A DNA stretch of 64,000 nucleotides from Kineosporia succinea (GCF_030811555.1 NZ_JAUSQZ010000001.1:3841241-3905240), one strand, 5' to 3'. Positions 43,513 through 52,285 are shown, counted from the stretch's first letter. The notes: generated by a model not told the origin, from the sequence alone. Numbers and translations are program-made.

Positions 43513-44792
43513 GTCAGTTCCTTCCAGGCGACCCACTGCGTCACCGGCATGGCGGGGCGCCACCCGGTGAACCGCCCGATCGCGGTGGCCCGGGTGATCT
43601 CGATCTTCGTCAGGGTTCCGCCGTACATTGAATATGCCTCAGCCAGAAGCATTTCCGATTCCAGGGTGGTCACGTTCACGACCATCCGCCCGCCCGGGGC
43701 CAGGGCCTGCCAGCACTGGTCGAGCAGGCCGGGGGCGGTCAGCCCACCGCCGACGAAAACGGCGTCGGGGGTGGGCAGCCCGTGCAGGGCGGCGGGCGCC
43801 TCACCGGTGCGCACCTCCAGCTGGGGCACGCCCAGCAGGTCGGCGTTGCGGGTGATGCGGTCGCTGCGCCGCTGGTCGCGCTCGATGCTGACCGCCCGGC
43901 ACGAGGGGTGCGTGCGCAGCCACTCGATGCCGATGCTGCCGGCGCCACCACCGACGTCCCACAGCAGTTCGCCGGGTTCGGGGGCCAGGGCCGAGAGCGT
44001 GACGGCCCGGACGTGACGCTTGGTGAGCTGGCCGTCGTTCTCGAACGCGTCGTCGGGCAGGCCGGGGGTGCGCGAGAGGCGTTGCGGTCGGGCCCCCGGG
44101 CGGCACGTCACGGCCAGCACGGTCAGGGTCTTCGGGCCGGCCGGGGCGTGCGCCGGGTAACCGGTGGCCGGCCACTCGTCGGCGGACGCGCAGACCCGGG
44201 TCTCGTCGGCGGCGCCCAGGTTGCTCAGGGCGGTGAGCTCGCTGGGCCCGAACCCACGGTCACGCAGCAGGCCGGCGACCAGGGCGGGGGAGTCCTCGCC
44301 GGGCACCAGCACGAGCAGGCGGCGGCCGGGGGAGATGCCGGGCTGCAGGGTGGCGGCGGGACGCCCGACCAAGCTGATCACGTCGGTGTCCTGCTGCGCC
44401 CAGCCCATCCGGGCGCAGGCCAGGGAAACGCTCGAGGGGTGCGGCAGCACCTCCAGGTCGAAGCCGGGGGCGACCCGGGCGATGGTGGTGGCGATGCCGA
44501 AGAACGTGGGATCCCCGCTGGCCAGCACCACCTTGCGGGCGCCGGGGGTCTTCACCAGCAGCAGCGCCAGGGCCCTCACCAGGGGCGTCGGCCAGGCCAC
44601 CCGGTTCGCGGCGACCTCGGCGGGCAGCAGGGCGAGCTGCCGGTCGCCGCCGAACACCACGTCGGCCTCGGTCAGGGCCGCGCGGGCGGCGGTGGTGAGA
44701 CCGGCCCACCCGTCGGCGCCGATCCCGGCCACGACGAGGCGCTCACGCGGCGTGACATCGGCGGCGTCGGCGGGCGGTGGAACGGTGGGCAC
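43509..44792 (-). CDS. cobL: precorrin-6Y C5,15-methyltransferase (decarboxylating)
   Basis: 427 residues, a fusion of two enzymes. The N-terminal 200 residues are CbiE-like (VVAGIGADGWAGLTTAARAAL, LASGDPTFFGIATTIA, PSSVSLACARMGW); the C-terminal half is CbiT-like with the SAM loop LLWDVGGGAGSIGIEWLR. It methylates C-5 and C-15 and removes the acetate carboxyl at C-12. First gene of cobL-cobM-cobF-cobK. GTG start with TAGGGT six bases upstream; no B12 riboswitch is seen in the 165 bases before it. Confidence 0.94.
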   Translation of the reverse strand: MPTVPPPADAADVTPRERLVVAGIGADGWAGLTTAARAALTEADVVFGGDRQLALLPAEVAANRVAWPTPLVRALALLLVKTPGARKVVLASGDPTFFGIATTIARVAPGFDLEVLPHPSSVSLACARMGWAQQDTDVISLVGRPAATLQPGISPGRRLLVLVPGEDSPALVAGLLRDRGFGPSELTALSNLGAADETRVCASADEWPATGYPAHAPAGPKTLTVLAVTCRPGARPQRLSRTPGLPDDAFENDGQLTKRHVRAVTLSALAPEPGELLWDVGGGAGSIGIEWLRTHPSCRAVSIERDQRRSDRITRNADLLGVPQLEVRTGEAPAALHGLPTPDAVFVGGGLTAPGLLDQCWQALAPGGRMVVNVTTLESEMLLAEAYSMYGGTLTKIEITRATAIGRFTGWRPAMPVTQWVAWKELT

Positions 44793-44798
44793 GCCGAC

Positions 44799-44804
44799 AC
44801 CCTA
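44799..44804 (-). promoter_or_regulatory. TAGGGT -10 box, leaderless start of cob operon
   Basis: TAGGGT on the minus strand, six bases, then the GTG of cobL. A leaderless mRNA would leave no room for a cobalamin riboswitch in the 5' leader. Confidence 0.5.
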
Positions 44805-44922
44805 GTTGAGTGACTCTGAGCTCCTCCCCGTCACGGCCCGGCCCGATCCTCCCGGCCACCCTGGGTGGTGAGGTGTGTGCGTCCCGGTGCCGACGCGTCC
44901 CCCGCCTCGCTGGTGCTGCCCG

Positions 44923-44949
44923 GTGCGGGCCCGCTGGGCGGGCCCACAC
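44923..44949 (-). terminator. GC hairpin at end of fucosidase operon
   Basis: Arms 44923-44934 and 44938-44949 pair with one mismatch around a TGG loop, starting nine bases after the stop of the beta-helix gene. Confidence 0.6.
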
Positions 44950-44957
44950 CGGACGGA

Positions 44958-47210
44958 TCAGGCGTGCACGGTGATCTCGGTCAGCGTGGGGGTGTAGGTC
45001 TCGGACGCCTTCTTCGAGGTCAGGCTCACCCGCAGCTTCGGGGTGGTGACCTGGTCGAACGACACCGCCAGGTCGTGGCCGACGCCCTCGGACCCCTCGG
45101 CGAAGGTGACCCAGGCCGACCCGGTCCAGCGCTGCAGCTCGAAGGTCTGCACCCGGGGGTTCGTGCCCGAGTCGGTGTACTCGTCGAGCACGACCTGGCT
45201 GAACGTGGTGTCGGCGCCGAAGTCGACGTCGAGGGTGATCGGGTAGGTGGCGTCGTCGGCGGCGGCCCAGCGGGTGCTGAACGAGCCGTCGGTCAGGTTC
45301 ACCGCGCCGAGTGTGCCGCCGGCGCCCGGATGCGTCGAGCTCGCGGTGACCGGCTTGCCCAGCGCCAGGTTCGGGGCCGAGCCGTTCTCCTCGACCGGGT
45401 CGTCGTCGACCGGGTTCTTCACCCGGTCGCCGATCTTGCGCTCGGCGATACCGATGTCGGGGGCGTCACCGTAGTACAGCTTGGTGCCGAGGATGTCTTC
45501 GGCTCCGAGATGCACGTTGTAGCGACCGGCGTCGATCAGGGGGGAGGTGCTCTTGAGAGCGAAACGCTTGGCCGTGTCCTTGATTCCGGTCGCCTGGGTG
45601 TAGGTCGACGGGTCCTTCGTGAACTGCGGGTCCTCGCGGAGGCCGCGGGGGTCGGCGGGTTCTTGCGCCGAGTGCGTGCCGCCGGCCTCGTAGTAGTCGT
45701 TGTTGGAGAACACGGCCTGCCTCAGGGCACCGGTGCGCCGGTACCAGGGCGTGGTATCGGTTTTCGAGCTGTTGTAGAAGATGTTGTTCAGGAAGTAGAC
45801 CGGTGACAGGAACGTCTCGTCGTGCACGTAGTCCATGGCGGCGCCGTCGTAGACGAACGTGTTGTTGGCGAAGTATGTGGGTGAGTAGTTGGTCGAGAGC
45901 ATGTTCTTCACCAGCACGCCATTGTCGTTGACGCTGAGGTTGTACCGCGCCACCGAGTTCGAGCTGTTGCCCATGTAGGCCATCCAGCCCGCGGCGTTGT
46001 CGTGCGAATAGTTGTACTGGTAGGTGACGTTGAAGTTCGTGTACTCGAGATCCCAGGGGGTGCCGTCGTACTCGTTGGCCGGGCCGCCGTAGACCTCGTT
46101 GTACTGCATCACCGAGTCGGCGCCGGCCCACAGGTACAGGCCGCACGAGACCGCGTCGTAGCGTTCGAGGAAGCCGTTCACCTCGTTGTACTCGACCAGC
46201 ATCTGCTTGGTGTTCGCCAGCTGGATCGCGCCCTGGCCGATGCTTTCGGCGTAGTTGTGGCCGATGTAGACGTTGCGGCTGTAGAGGTCGCGGGTGCGTA
46301 CCCAGAGCTGTTCCCAGCCCTCGTGGAACTTGCCGCTCTCGTCGTACTGGCCGGAGGCCGTGCCGTCGGCGCCGAACCAGTTGAAGGCGAACTGGATGGC
46401 GTGCAGCTCGACGTGTTTGAAGGTGTTGTTCTCGATGCGGACGTCGTCGAAGTAGTAGCCGCCGGTGCCGTACTCCTGGTAGTTCTTGCTTCCGAAGACT
46501 TGGAAGTTCACGGCGCCGTAGTGGATCTTCTGCCAGGAGCTGGGGCCGTCGGTGTCGTGCACGTAGATGTCGTTGATGCGGAAATGGTTCATGATCGTGT
46601 CTGTGCCGATCTTGTCGGCGTTGATCGAGACCATGACGCCGTCGCGCACGTAGCTGCCGGTGGTGATGTCGGTGGCGAAGTCGTCGTCGTTCGACAGCTC
46701 GATCTGGTTGATGTCCCAGTACTGCTGGTTGCGGAGCACGACGGCGCCGGTCAGGCCCACGGTTTCGGGGTTCTTGGTGCCGTCGGCCCGGAACGGGCTG
46801 GGCACGTTGCCGTTGGTCGCGATGTAGGGGCGGGTCCGGGCCTGGCCGTAGGCCGAGATCGTGATCGGTTTCCCCTCGCGGCCCGAGCCTTTCGGCCAGA
46901 GCTGCTCGTCGTCCCACTGCTCGCCGGCCTTCAGCAGGATGCGGTCGCCGGGGGCGAAGGTGGTGGCGTTGGCCTTGGCCAGGGATTTCCAGGCGGTCTG
47001 CGTGCTGGTGCCGTTCGCGGTGTCGCGCCCACCGGTGGCGTCGATGTAGTAGTCGGTGCCGCCGTAGGGGTTGGCCGAATTGCCTTTCCAGTCGGTTTGT
47101 TTCGTGGTTTCAGAGCTTGCGGACGCGGTGGTCGCCGTCAGTGTCAGCGGAACGGCCAGCAGTGTGGCGAGTAGCGGTACGAGCAGGAAGCCTGACATCC
47201 GAGTTCTCAA
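44958..47210 (-). CDS. secreted parallel beta-helix protein with C-terminal F5/8 type C domain
   Basis: 750 residues. Signal peptide (MRTRMSGFLLVPLLATLLAV..., cleavage near residue 32 after ASA). Residues 50-600 hold a right-handed parallel beta-helix: repeated short strands with Asn stacks (FRINDIYVHD, VRIENNTFKHV, NVYIGHNY, LVEYNEVNGF, TYFANNTFVYD), the fold of pectate lyases and other polysaccharide lyases or epimerases. Residues 615-750 (NLALGKPVTASSTHPGAGG...) form a discoidin-like carbohydrate-binding domain. Its start overlaps the upstream gene by four bases. It probably binds or cleaves a complex glycan outside the cell; the enzymatic class cannot be stated. Confidence 0.85.
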   Translation of the reverse strand: MRTRMSGFLLVPLLATLLAVPLTLTATTASASSETTKQTDWKGNSANPYGGTDYYIDATGGRDTANGTSTQTAWKSLAKANATTFAPGDRILLKAGEQWDDEQLWPKGSGREGKPITISAYGQARTRPYIATNGNVPSPFRADGTKNPETVGLTGAVVLRNQQYWDINQIELSNDDDFATDITTGSYVRDGVMVSINADKIGTDTIMNHFRINDIYVHDTDGPSSWQKIHYGAVNFQVFGSKNYQEYGTGGYYFDDVRIENNTFKHVELHAIQFAFNWFGADGTASGQYDESGKFHEGWEQLWVRTRDLYSRNVYIGHNYAESIGQGAIQLANTKQMLVEYNEVNGFLERYDAVSCGLYLWAGADSVMQYNEVYGGPANEYDGTPWDLEYTNFNVTYQYNYSHDNAAGWMAYMGNSSNSVARYNLSVNDNGVLVKNMLSTNYSPTYFANNTFVYDGAAMDYVHDETFLSPVYFLNNIFYNSSKTDTTPWYRRTGALRQAVFSNNDYYEAGGTHSAQEPADPRGLREDPQFTKDPSTYTQATGIKDTAKRFALKSTSPLIDAGRYNVHLGAEDILGTKLYYGDAPDIGIAERKIGDRVKNPVDDDPVEENGSAPNLALGKPVTASSTHPGAGGTLGAVNLTDGSFSTRWAAADDATYPITLDVDFGADTTFSQVVLDEYTDSGTNPRVQTFELQRWTGSAWVTFAEGSEGVGHDLAVSFDQVTTPKLRVSLTSKKASETYTPTLTEITVHA

Positions 47211-48130
47211 CCCTGCACATCCTCTGCGTCGATGGCGTTCACCGCCGAGGGGTCGACGGTGAGGTCACTGGCCCCCTCTCGCTGCTCCAGGAGATCGTCG
47301 AGCTTCTCCGAGACCAGCGACTGCCGGATCCGTGCCGCGTAGGTCTGGTAGGCCTGGGCGGAATCCACGGTCTTGCTCTCGAGCTGGTAATAGGTGGTCT
47401 GGGTGGTGCCGACGACGGGCTGCGAGATCTCGCCGATGTCCAGGGTGCTCAGGATCGAGGCGAGTTCCTGGTCGTGGGCGTTGTTGCCGCTCCGGGTGAA
47501 GGTCGCCCGGCGGACGCTGGTGCCGGGTTCGGTGATCTGCCTGAGCTTCTCGGTGTCGGGAAGGGGTGCGTCCGGTTCCGTCACCAGCTCGGTGTAGGTG
47601 TAGGTGGTGGCGTTGGCGGCCCAGTCGTTCCTGTCCTGTTCGAAGGCCTGTTTCACCTCGGCCTCGCTCACCCAGAGCGGATCGCCCGGTTCCTGGCCGA
47701 GTTTCGACTGCAGCTGGGTGGTGAGATCGGTGAGACGGTGTGAATAGTATTCTTCGGGGGTGAAATCGGTGAGGCCGTAGACCGTCTCGCCGCGCTCGGT
47801 GGCGTCGGAGCGGGCCTGGTTCTCCGTCGTGACCTCCTGCATGAAGTCGCCGAAGGTGGTTGACGTCACGAGGCCCTGTTCGTGGGCCAGGGTGAGAACG
47901 GCCCGGTCGTGGCGGATGTCGTCGAAGGCCTTTTCGCTGAGGGTGTTCAGGTTGTCGTCCCAGTCGACGCTGCGCGAGAGGCGGTTCATCTGGAAGACGA
48001 GTTCGTCGCGGGTGATGGTCTCGCCGTCGAGGGTGGCCACCTGGTCGTGGTTCTGGGTGAGGTGGACGCCGGTGGTCACGAGGGCGGCGACGGCGGCGGT
48101 GGCGCCGAGGGTGAGGAGCGCGCGCTTCAT
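47207..48130 (-). CDS. membrane-anchored SurA/PpiC-like protein
   Basis: 307 residues. An N-terminal hydrophobic anchor (ALLTLGATAAVAALVTTGVH) without a clear cleavage site or lipobox Cys, followed by DGETITRDELVFQMNRL, the opening helix of SurA-like chaperone domains, and a C-terminal PPIC-like stretch with the family signature DIGEISQPVVG. The parvulin core is short, so peptidyl-prolyl isomerase activity is unsure. It is coupled to genes on both sides and may help fold the secreted beta-helix protein. Such a chaperone inside a sugar operon is uncommon. Confidence 0.7.
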   Translation of the reverse strand: MKRALLTLGATAAVAALVTTGVHLTQNHDQVATLDGETITRDELVFQMNRLSRSVDWDDNLNTLSEKAFDDIRHDRAVLTLAHEQGLVTSTTFGDFMQEVTTENQARSDATERGETVYGLTDFTPEEYYSHRLTDLTTQLQSKLGQEPGDPLWVSEAEVKQAFEQDRNDWAANATTYTYTELVTEPDAPLPDTEKLRQITEPGTSVRRATFTRSGNNAHDQELASILSTLDIGEISQPVVGTTQTTYYQLESKTVDSAQAYQTYAARIRQSLVSEKLDDLLEQREGASDLTVDPSAVNAIDAEDVQG

Positions 48131-49449
48131 GCGCCGATCACCTCGGCCCGGGTGATGACGGGGGTGGCCCGGCTCTGCGTCACGGTGATCTTCACGGCTG
48201 TCGTCACGACCGGGGGGAACGTCAGAATGCGCTGGTAGCCGACGGTATTCGCCTCCGCCAGGGTTTCCCAGCGGTCGTCGAGCCGGGCCTCGAGCAGAAC
48301 GTGCTCGATGCGCTGGCCCTGGGCGATGTCCTCGCCCAGCACCACGGCCTCCACCGCGTGAGGTGAGTCGAGAAGCAGCGTCAGTGCGTCGTCTTCACGC
48401 AGGTCGGCCTTGAGGGTGCGAGAACGGAAGTCGGCGATGCGGGCGCCCAGCCCCTCGAGGGTGGCCACGTCCTGCGGATGGATCACGCCGTCGCGGGTGG
48501 GGGGAACGTTCAGCAGGAAGGTCGCGTTGCCGCCGACCGAGTGCCGGTAGATGTCGAAGAGCTCGTCCACGGAACGCACCTCGCCGTTCTCGGACGGGTG
48601 GTGGAACCAGCCCGGCCGGATCGAGGTGTTGACCTCGGAGGGGTACCAGACGAGGTCGCTGATGCCGTGCAGGGCTTCGCGGGAGCCGAGGTCGGCGTCG
48701 TCGCTGCGGACGGTGCGGGCGAACTCGCCGTCGTCGACCTGCTGCGACTTCGCGGCGATGCGCTCCACGTCCTGCAGGGCCCGGGGCACCACGCTCCACT
48801 CGTCGGTGCGCGTCTCGCCGGCCTCGTTGCCGCACCAGCGCACGTCCGGACCGCACACGCTGATCACGGCGCTGGGCTGGAGACGGCGCACGGTGGCGTA
48901 ATACCGCTCCCAGTCGTAGGTCTGGACCTTGCCGTTGGGACCCTCGCCGTTGGCGCCGTCGAGCCAGACGCAGAACACCGGGCCGTAGCTGGTCAGGAGC
49001 TCGGTGAGCTGGGCGACGTAGAAGTCGTCGTAGGCGCGGCCGGACCCGTACGAGGCCTCGGTGCGGTCCCACGGCGACAGGTAGATCCCGAACTTCAGGC
49101 CGTGCCGGTCGGCGGCCGCCGCGACCTCGGCCACCACGTCCCCCTGCCCGTTCTTCCAGGGGGAGGAGGCGACGGAGTGCCGGGTGACGGCGCTGGGCCA
49201 GAGGCAGAAGCCGTCGTGGTGTTTGGCGGTGAGGATGACGGCCCGCAGGCCAGCGCTTTTCAGGGTGCGGACCCACTGGTCGGCGTCGAGGGCCGCGGGG
49301 TCGAACAACGCGGGATCCTCGTGGCCCAGGCCCCATTCGCGGTCGGTCATGGTGTTCATGCCGAAGTGCAGGAAGCCGTAGAACTCGAGCTGCTGCCAGG
49401 CCAGTTGCCGGGGTGACGGCCGGACCGCGGTCAGGGCGGGGACGTTCAT
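48127..49449 (-). CDS. GH29 alpha-L-fucosidase-like glycosidase
   Basis: 440 residues. GH29 pattern: FYGFLHFGMNTMTDREWG, AVILTAKHHDGFCLWPS, KFGIYLSPWD and VFCVWLDGANGEG, whose Asp is the expected nucleophile; a C-terminal beta-sandwich follows from about residue 350. No signal peptide, so the enzyme is expected in the cytosol, cutting imported fucosylated oligosaccharides. GGAGG precedes the ATG. First gene of a three-gene operon with an operator at 49488. Confidence 0.88.
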   Translation of the reverse strand: MNVPALTAVRPSPRQLAWQQLEFYGFLHFGMNTMTDREWGLGHEDPALFDPAALDADQWVRTLKSAGLRAVILTAKHHDGFCLWPSAVTRHSVASSPWKNGQGDVVAEVAAAADRHGLKFGIYLSPWDRTEASYGSGRAYDDFYVAQLTELLTSYGPVFCVWLDGANGEGPNGKVQTYDWERYYATVRRLQPSAVISVCGPDVRWCGNEAGETRTDEWSVVPRALQDVERIAAKSQQVDDGEFARTVRSDDADLGSREALHGISDLVWYPSEVNTSIRPGWFHHPSENGEVRSVDELFDIYRHSVGGNATFLLNVPPTRDGVIHPQDVATLEGLGARIADFRSRTLKADLREDDALTLLLDSPHAVEAVVLGEDIAQGQRIEHVLLEARLDDRWETLAEANTVGYQRILTFPPVVTTAVKITVTQSRATPVITRAEVIGA

Positions 49450-49487
49450 CGGAACCTCCGGTGAACAGCTGAGGGCTGGAGAACGTG

Positions 49488-49507
49488 GTTACCATGGCAT
49501 CGATAAC
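49488..49507. promoter_or_regulatory. LacI-type operator before the fucosidase gene
   Basis: GTTACCATGGCATCGATAAC, 38 bases upstream of the fucosidase start. Its last 14 bases (ATGGCATCGATAAC) recur exactly in the site at 51167 before the LacI gene. Shared sites at operon and regulator mark this as the probable operator. The rest of 49508-49742 holds no gene. Confidence 0.7.
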
Positions 49508-49742
49508 ACGAGCGGCGCAAGGGTCTGGCCCGCACCGGTGGCCGATTCGGAGCCGCGCGGTCGGTGTGCGTCCAGGTCGATGAGGCCGGGACGTTGCGAC
49601 GGGCGCCGGTCGTGGGCGCGACGCAGAGCGATGGATCGTTCGGCGGGGCCGGGTTCGGCGGGGCCGGACCGCCGAGCGCGGCTGGATCGTTGGGGGAGCC
49701 CCGGCCGTTGCCGGATTGCTCGAGGGGGCGTCGGCGGCTCGG

Positions 49743-51098
49743 TTATGTCGTGCGGGCGGTGCGGGTGGACGGGGGCGGGGCGGTGGAGGCGCGCACCGAG
49801 AGTTCGGCGGGGGCGGGCTGGTGGGAGGCGCCGGCAGCGGCATCGGTGGGGGCGGAGAGCAGCAGGTCCACCGCGGCGGCGCCGGAGGCGTAGAAGTCCT
49901 GGCGCACGGTGGTGAGCGGGGGCGAGCAGTAGGCGGCCAGCGCGATGTCGTCGACGCTGACGATCGAGACCTGGGTGGGCACGTCGCGGCCCTTCTCGCG
50001 CAGGGCCCGGACGACGCCGAACGCCATCTCGTCGCTGGCCACGAACACGGCTGTGACTTCGGGAATCAGGGCCAGGATGGAGCCCTGGTGGTGCCCCGAG
50101 CCGGGTGACCAGTCGCCCTCGAGCACCGGTGGCGGCTCGATGCCGGCCGAGGCCAGGCACTCCTGCCAGCCCTGGCGGCGCTGACGGGCCTCGATCCACT
50201 CGTCCGGGCCGGCGACGTGCCAGACCTGGCGGTGGCCGAGGTCGAGCAGGTGCTGGGTGGCGATCCGGCCGGCCTCGCGCTGGTCGATGCCGAGTACCAG
50301 GGCGCCTTCGGTGCGGGAACCGTCGACGGTGACGGTGGGGATGTCCCGGGTGATGTCCTCGATCTTCTGGGTGACCGAGATCAGCGGCACCGCAATGACA
50401 ATGCCGTCGACGTTCTGAGTGGCGAGCTTGGTCAGTGACCGCTCGAGCTGCCCGGTGTCCAGCCCCGCGATGGTCGCGATGCTGACCGCGTAACCCGCTC
50501 TCCCGGCAGCGGCCTCGACCCCGGCGGTGACGGCGGATCGCGAGTAATAGCCTCCCGACTGCAGCAGGACCAGCCCGATCGTGTGACTACGCCCGGAACT
50601 CAGCGCCTTCGCCGCATTGTTGAGGCGGTAGCCGAGCTCGTCGACGGCCGTCAGTACACGCCGCCTGGTGTCCGGACTGACGTTGGGGGAGTCCCGCAGC
50701 GCCCGCGACACCGTCTGCGCCGAAACCCCCGCGGCCCGTGCCACATCCGTCATGCTCGGCTGACGAACGGAACCACCCCGCTGCCCCCGGGCTCGTTCGA
50801 CCCAGGCTCGTTCAACCGGGGCTCCGTCAACCCCGGCCCGCCCGTTCTCAGACGGCCCGGCCCCGGTCCGCTCGCCTCGGGTCTTCTCGGTCGGGGCCTG
50901 CTGGCCTCGGGTCTTCTCGATCGGGGCCTGCTCGCCCTGGGTCTTCTCGATCGGGGCCTGCTCACCCCCGGCCTTCTCGATCCGGGCCCGCTCGATCTCC
51001 GTCCGCGCACCCTTGGACCGCCGAACCCCCGTCTGCGCGTGTCCGTGCTGCTCAACCCCGGCAGTCTCCCCCTCGGCCCTGCCTCGCTTCGCGCCCAT
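49743..51098 (-). CDS. LacI-family regulator with long disordered N-terminal extension
   Basis: 451 residues if the ATG at 51098 is used; it has GGGAG seven bases upstream. The normal LacI protein begins only near residue 111: the helix-turn-helix MTDVARAAGVSAQTVSRAL starts at 116, hinge LNNAAKALSSGRSHTIG, and the sensor domain runs to the end. The extra 110 residues are Arg/Glu/Gly-rich with 10-residue repeats (APIEKTQGEQ, APIEKTRGQQ). The alternative ATG at 50753 (residue 116) has no ribosome site and would cut into the DNA-binding helix. Likely controls the fucosidase operon through the shared operators. Confidence 0.8.
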   Translation of the reverse strand: MGAKRGRAEGETAGVEQHGHAQTGVRRSKGARTEIERARIEKAGGEQAPIEKTQGEQAPIEKTRGQQAPTEKTRGERTGAGPSENGRAGVDGAPVERAWVERARGQRGGSVRQPSMTDVARAAGVSAQTVSRALRDSPNVSPDTRRRVLTAVDELGYRLNNAAKALSSGRSHTIGLVLLQSGGYYSRSAVTAGVEAAAGRAGYAVSIATIAGLDTGQLERSLTKLATQNVDGIVIAVPLISVTQKIEDITRDIPTVTVDGSRTEGALVLGIDQREAGRIATQHLLDLGHRQVWHVAGPDEWIEARQRRQGWQECLASAGIEPPPVLEGDWSPGSGHHQGSILALIPEVTAVFVASDEMAFGVVRALREKGRDVPTQVSIVSVDDIALAAYCSPPLTTVRQDFYASGAAAVDLLLSAPTDAAAGASHQPAPAELSVRASTAPPPSTRTARTT

Positions 51099-51166
51099 GC
51101 CGCTCCCTGATTGCGTTCCCCTCCACGCGATGCGTGCCGGGCGCCATTCTGAACCATGTCGTGCCT

Positions 51167-51187
51167 GTTAATGATGGCATCGATAAC
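51167..51187. promoter_or_regulatory. LacI-type operator before the regulator gene
   Basis: GTTAATGATGGCATCGATAA followed by C, 69 bases upstream of the LacI ATG. It shares ATGGCATCGATAAC with the site at 49488, which suggests autoregulation. Confidence 0.7.
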
Positions 51188-51349
51188 AAGCTGCGTGTCC
51201 CAAAGAACGCGCCCGCCCCCCGCTCGCCGCTCGCCCGGCCCCCGCTCGCCGCTCGCCCGCCATCGCCCGGCGCTTGCCTGCCGTCCGCCTGGCCTGCCGC
51301 CTGCCCTCGCCTGCCCCGGTGCTCGCCCGCCGCCCGTCTGTCTGCCCGC

Positions 51350-51451
51350 TTGCCCGCTTGCCCGCTTGCCCGCCTGGCCGCCTGGCCGCCTGCCCGCCTG
51401 GCCGCCTGGCCGCCTGGCCGCCTGGCCGCCTGGCCGCCTGGCCGCCTGGCC
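51350..51451. repeat. 9-bp tandem repeats
   Basis: A run of GCTTGCCCGC-type nonamers changes at about 51380 into eight to nine copies of GCCTGGCCG. Noncoding; very GC-rich. Confidence 0.75.
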
Positions 51452-51468
51452 TGTAGGCCGCCTACCCG

Positions 51469-51643
51469 GCGCTTGCCTGCCGCCTGCCCGCCGGCCTGGC
51501 CCAGCGCTTGCCTGCCGCCTGCCCGCCGGCCTGGCCCAGCGCTTGCCTGCCGCCTGCCCGCCGGCCTGGCCCAGCGCTTGCCTGCCGCCTGCCCGCCGGC
51601 CTGGCCCAGCGCATGCTTGCCGCCCGCCCGCCTGGCCCAGCGC
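51469..51643. repeat. 35-bp tandem repeats
   Basis: Units start at 51469, 51504, 51539, 51574 and (degenerate) 51609; each starts GCGCTTGCCTGCCGCCTGCC and ends GGCCTGGCCCA. The first four copies are essentially identical, so the array is recent. No spacers, so not a CRISPR. Confidence 0.9.
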
Positions 51644-51757
51644 ATGCCTGCCTGCCTGCCGTCCGCCTATACGGCGCTTGCCTGCCGCCTGCCTCCCGCT
51701 GTGTCGGCGTTCGGCGCCGAGTTCGGGCGCACGTGCTCGGTGCGGCCAGAACCTGTG

Positions 51758-51781
51758 CTTTCGATTATCGATAATCGAAAG
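51758..51781. promoter_or_regulatory. 24-bp perfect palindrome
   Basis: A perfect palindrome with core ATTATCGATAAT and outer arms CTTTCG/CGAAAG, AT-rich in a very GC-rich neighbourhood. It shares ATCGATAA with the two LacI operators nearby. A protein-binding site is more likely than a terminator since it has no loop. GTATCGATG follows directly. Confidence 0.65.
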
Positions 51782-52001
51782 TATCGATGTCCCGCTTTCC
51801 CGCGCTGAAGGAATCGTCACTCGTTGCCTACTGCTGCAGGCCACGTAATGGGGCGGCGCGAGATGTGGCATGGGCAGGGGCGGTGCAAGAGCAAGGTGTT
51901 CGGGGGGCGTTCTGGGCGTAAAGCTTGGGATGCCAACGATGTGGGGGTGCTCAGCAAGGGGAGGAAAGACCGGGGCTGACCAGGTTGAAGGCTGGCGGCG
52001 T

Positions 52002-52049
52002 GGCTCAGTGGGGCGGCTCAGTGGGGCGGCTCAGTGGGGCGGCTCAGTG
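52002..52049. repeat. 13-bp tandem repeat
   Basis: Three exact copies of GGCTCAGTGGGGC and part of a fourth; related GGCTCGGTAGCC and GGCCGGCGATGTGGC segments continue to about 52270. Confidence 0.75.
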
Positions 52050-52285
52050 TGGTCGGCGATGTGGCTGAGCGGGGCCGGCGATGTGGCGACGCCGCTCGGT
52101 GGGGGCAGTGATGTGGCTCGGCGGGCCGGCGATGTGGCCCGGTGGGGCGTGACTGGCTCGGGGGCCGGCGACGTGGCTCGGTAGCCGTTCTCGTGGGTCA
52201 GTGGGCCGGCGACGTGGCTCGGTAGCCGTTCTCGTGGGTCATTGGGGCGGCTCAGTGGGCCGGCGGCGTGGCTCGGCCTGAACGG

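Noticed and set aside
44805-44957. B12 riboswitch before cobL
   Set aside because: No B12-box-like sequence is seen, and the probable -10 box directly abuts the start codon.
51469-51643. Possible CRISPR array in the 35-bp repeats
   Set aside because: The units are directly adjacent without unique spacers, and no cas gene is present.
50750-51871. Repetitive Arg/Gly/Gln-rich open frame through the noncoding arrays
   Set aside because: It is just the tandem DNA repeats read in frame, overlaps the LacI gene and has no ribosome site.
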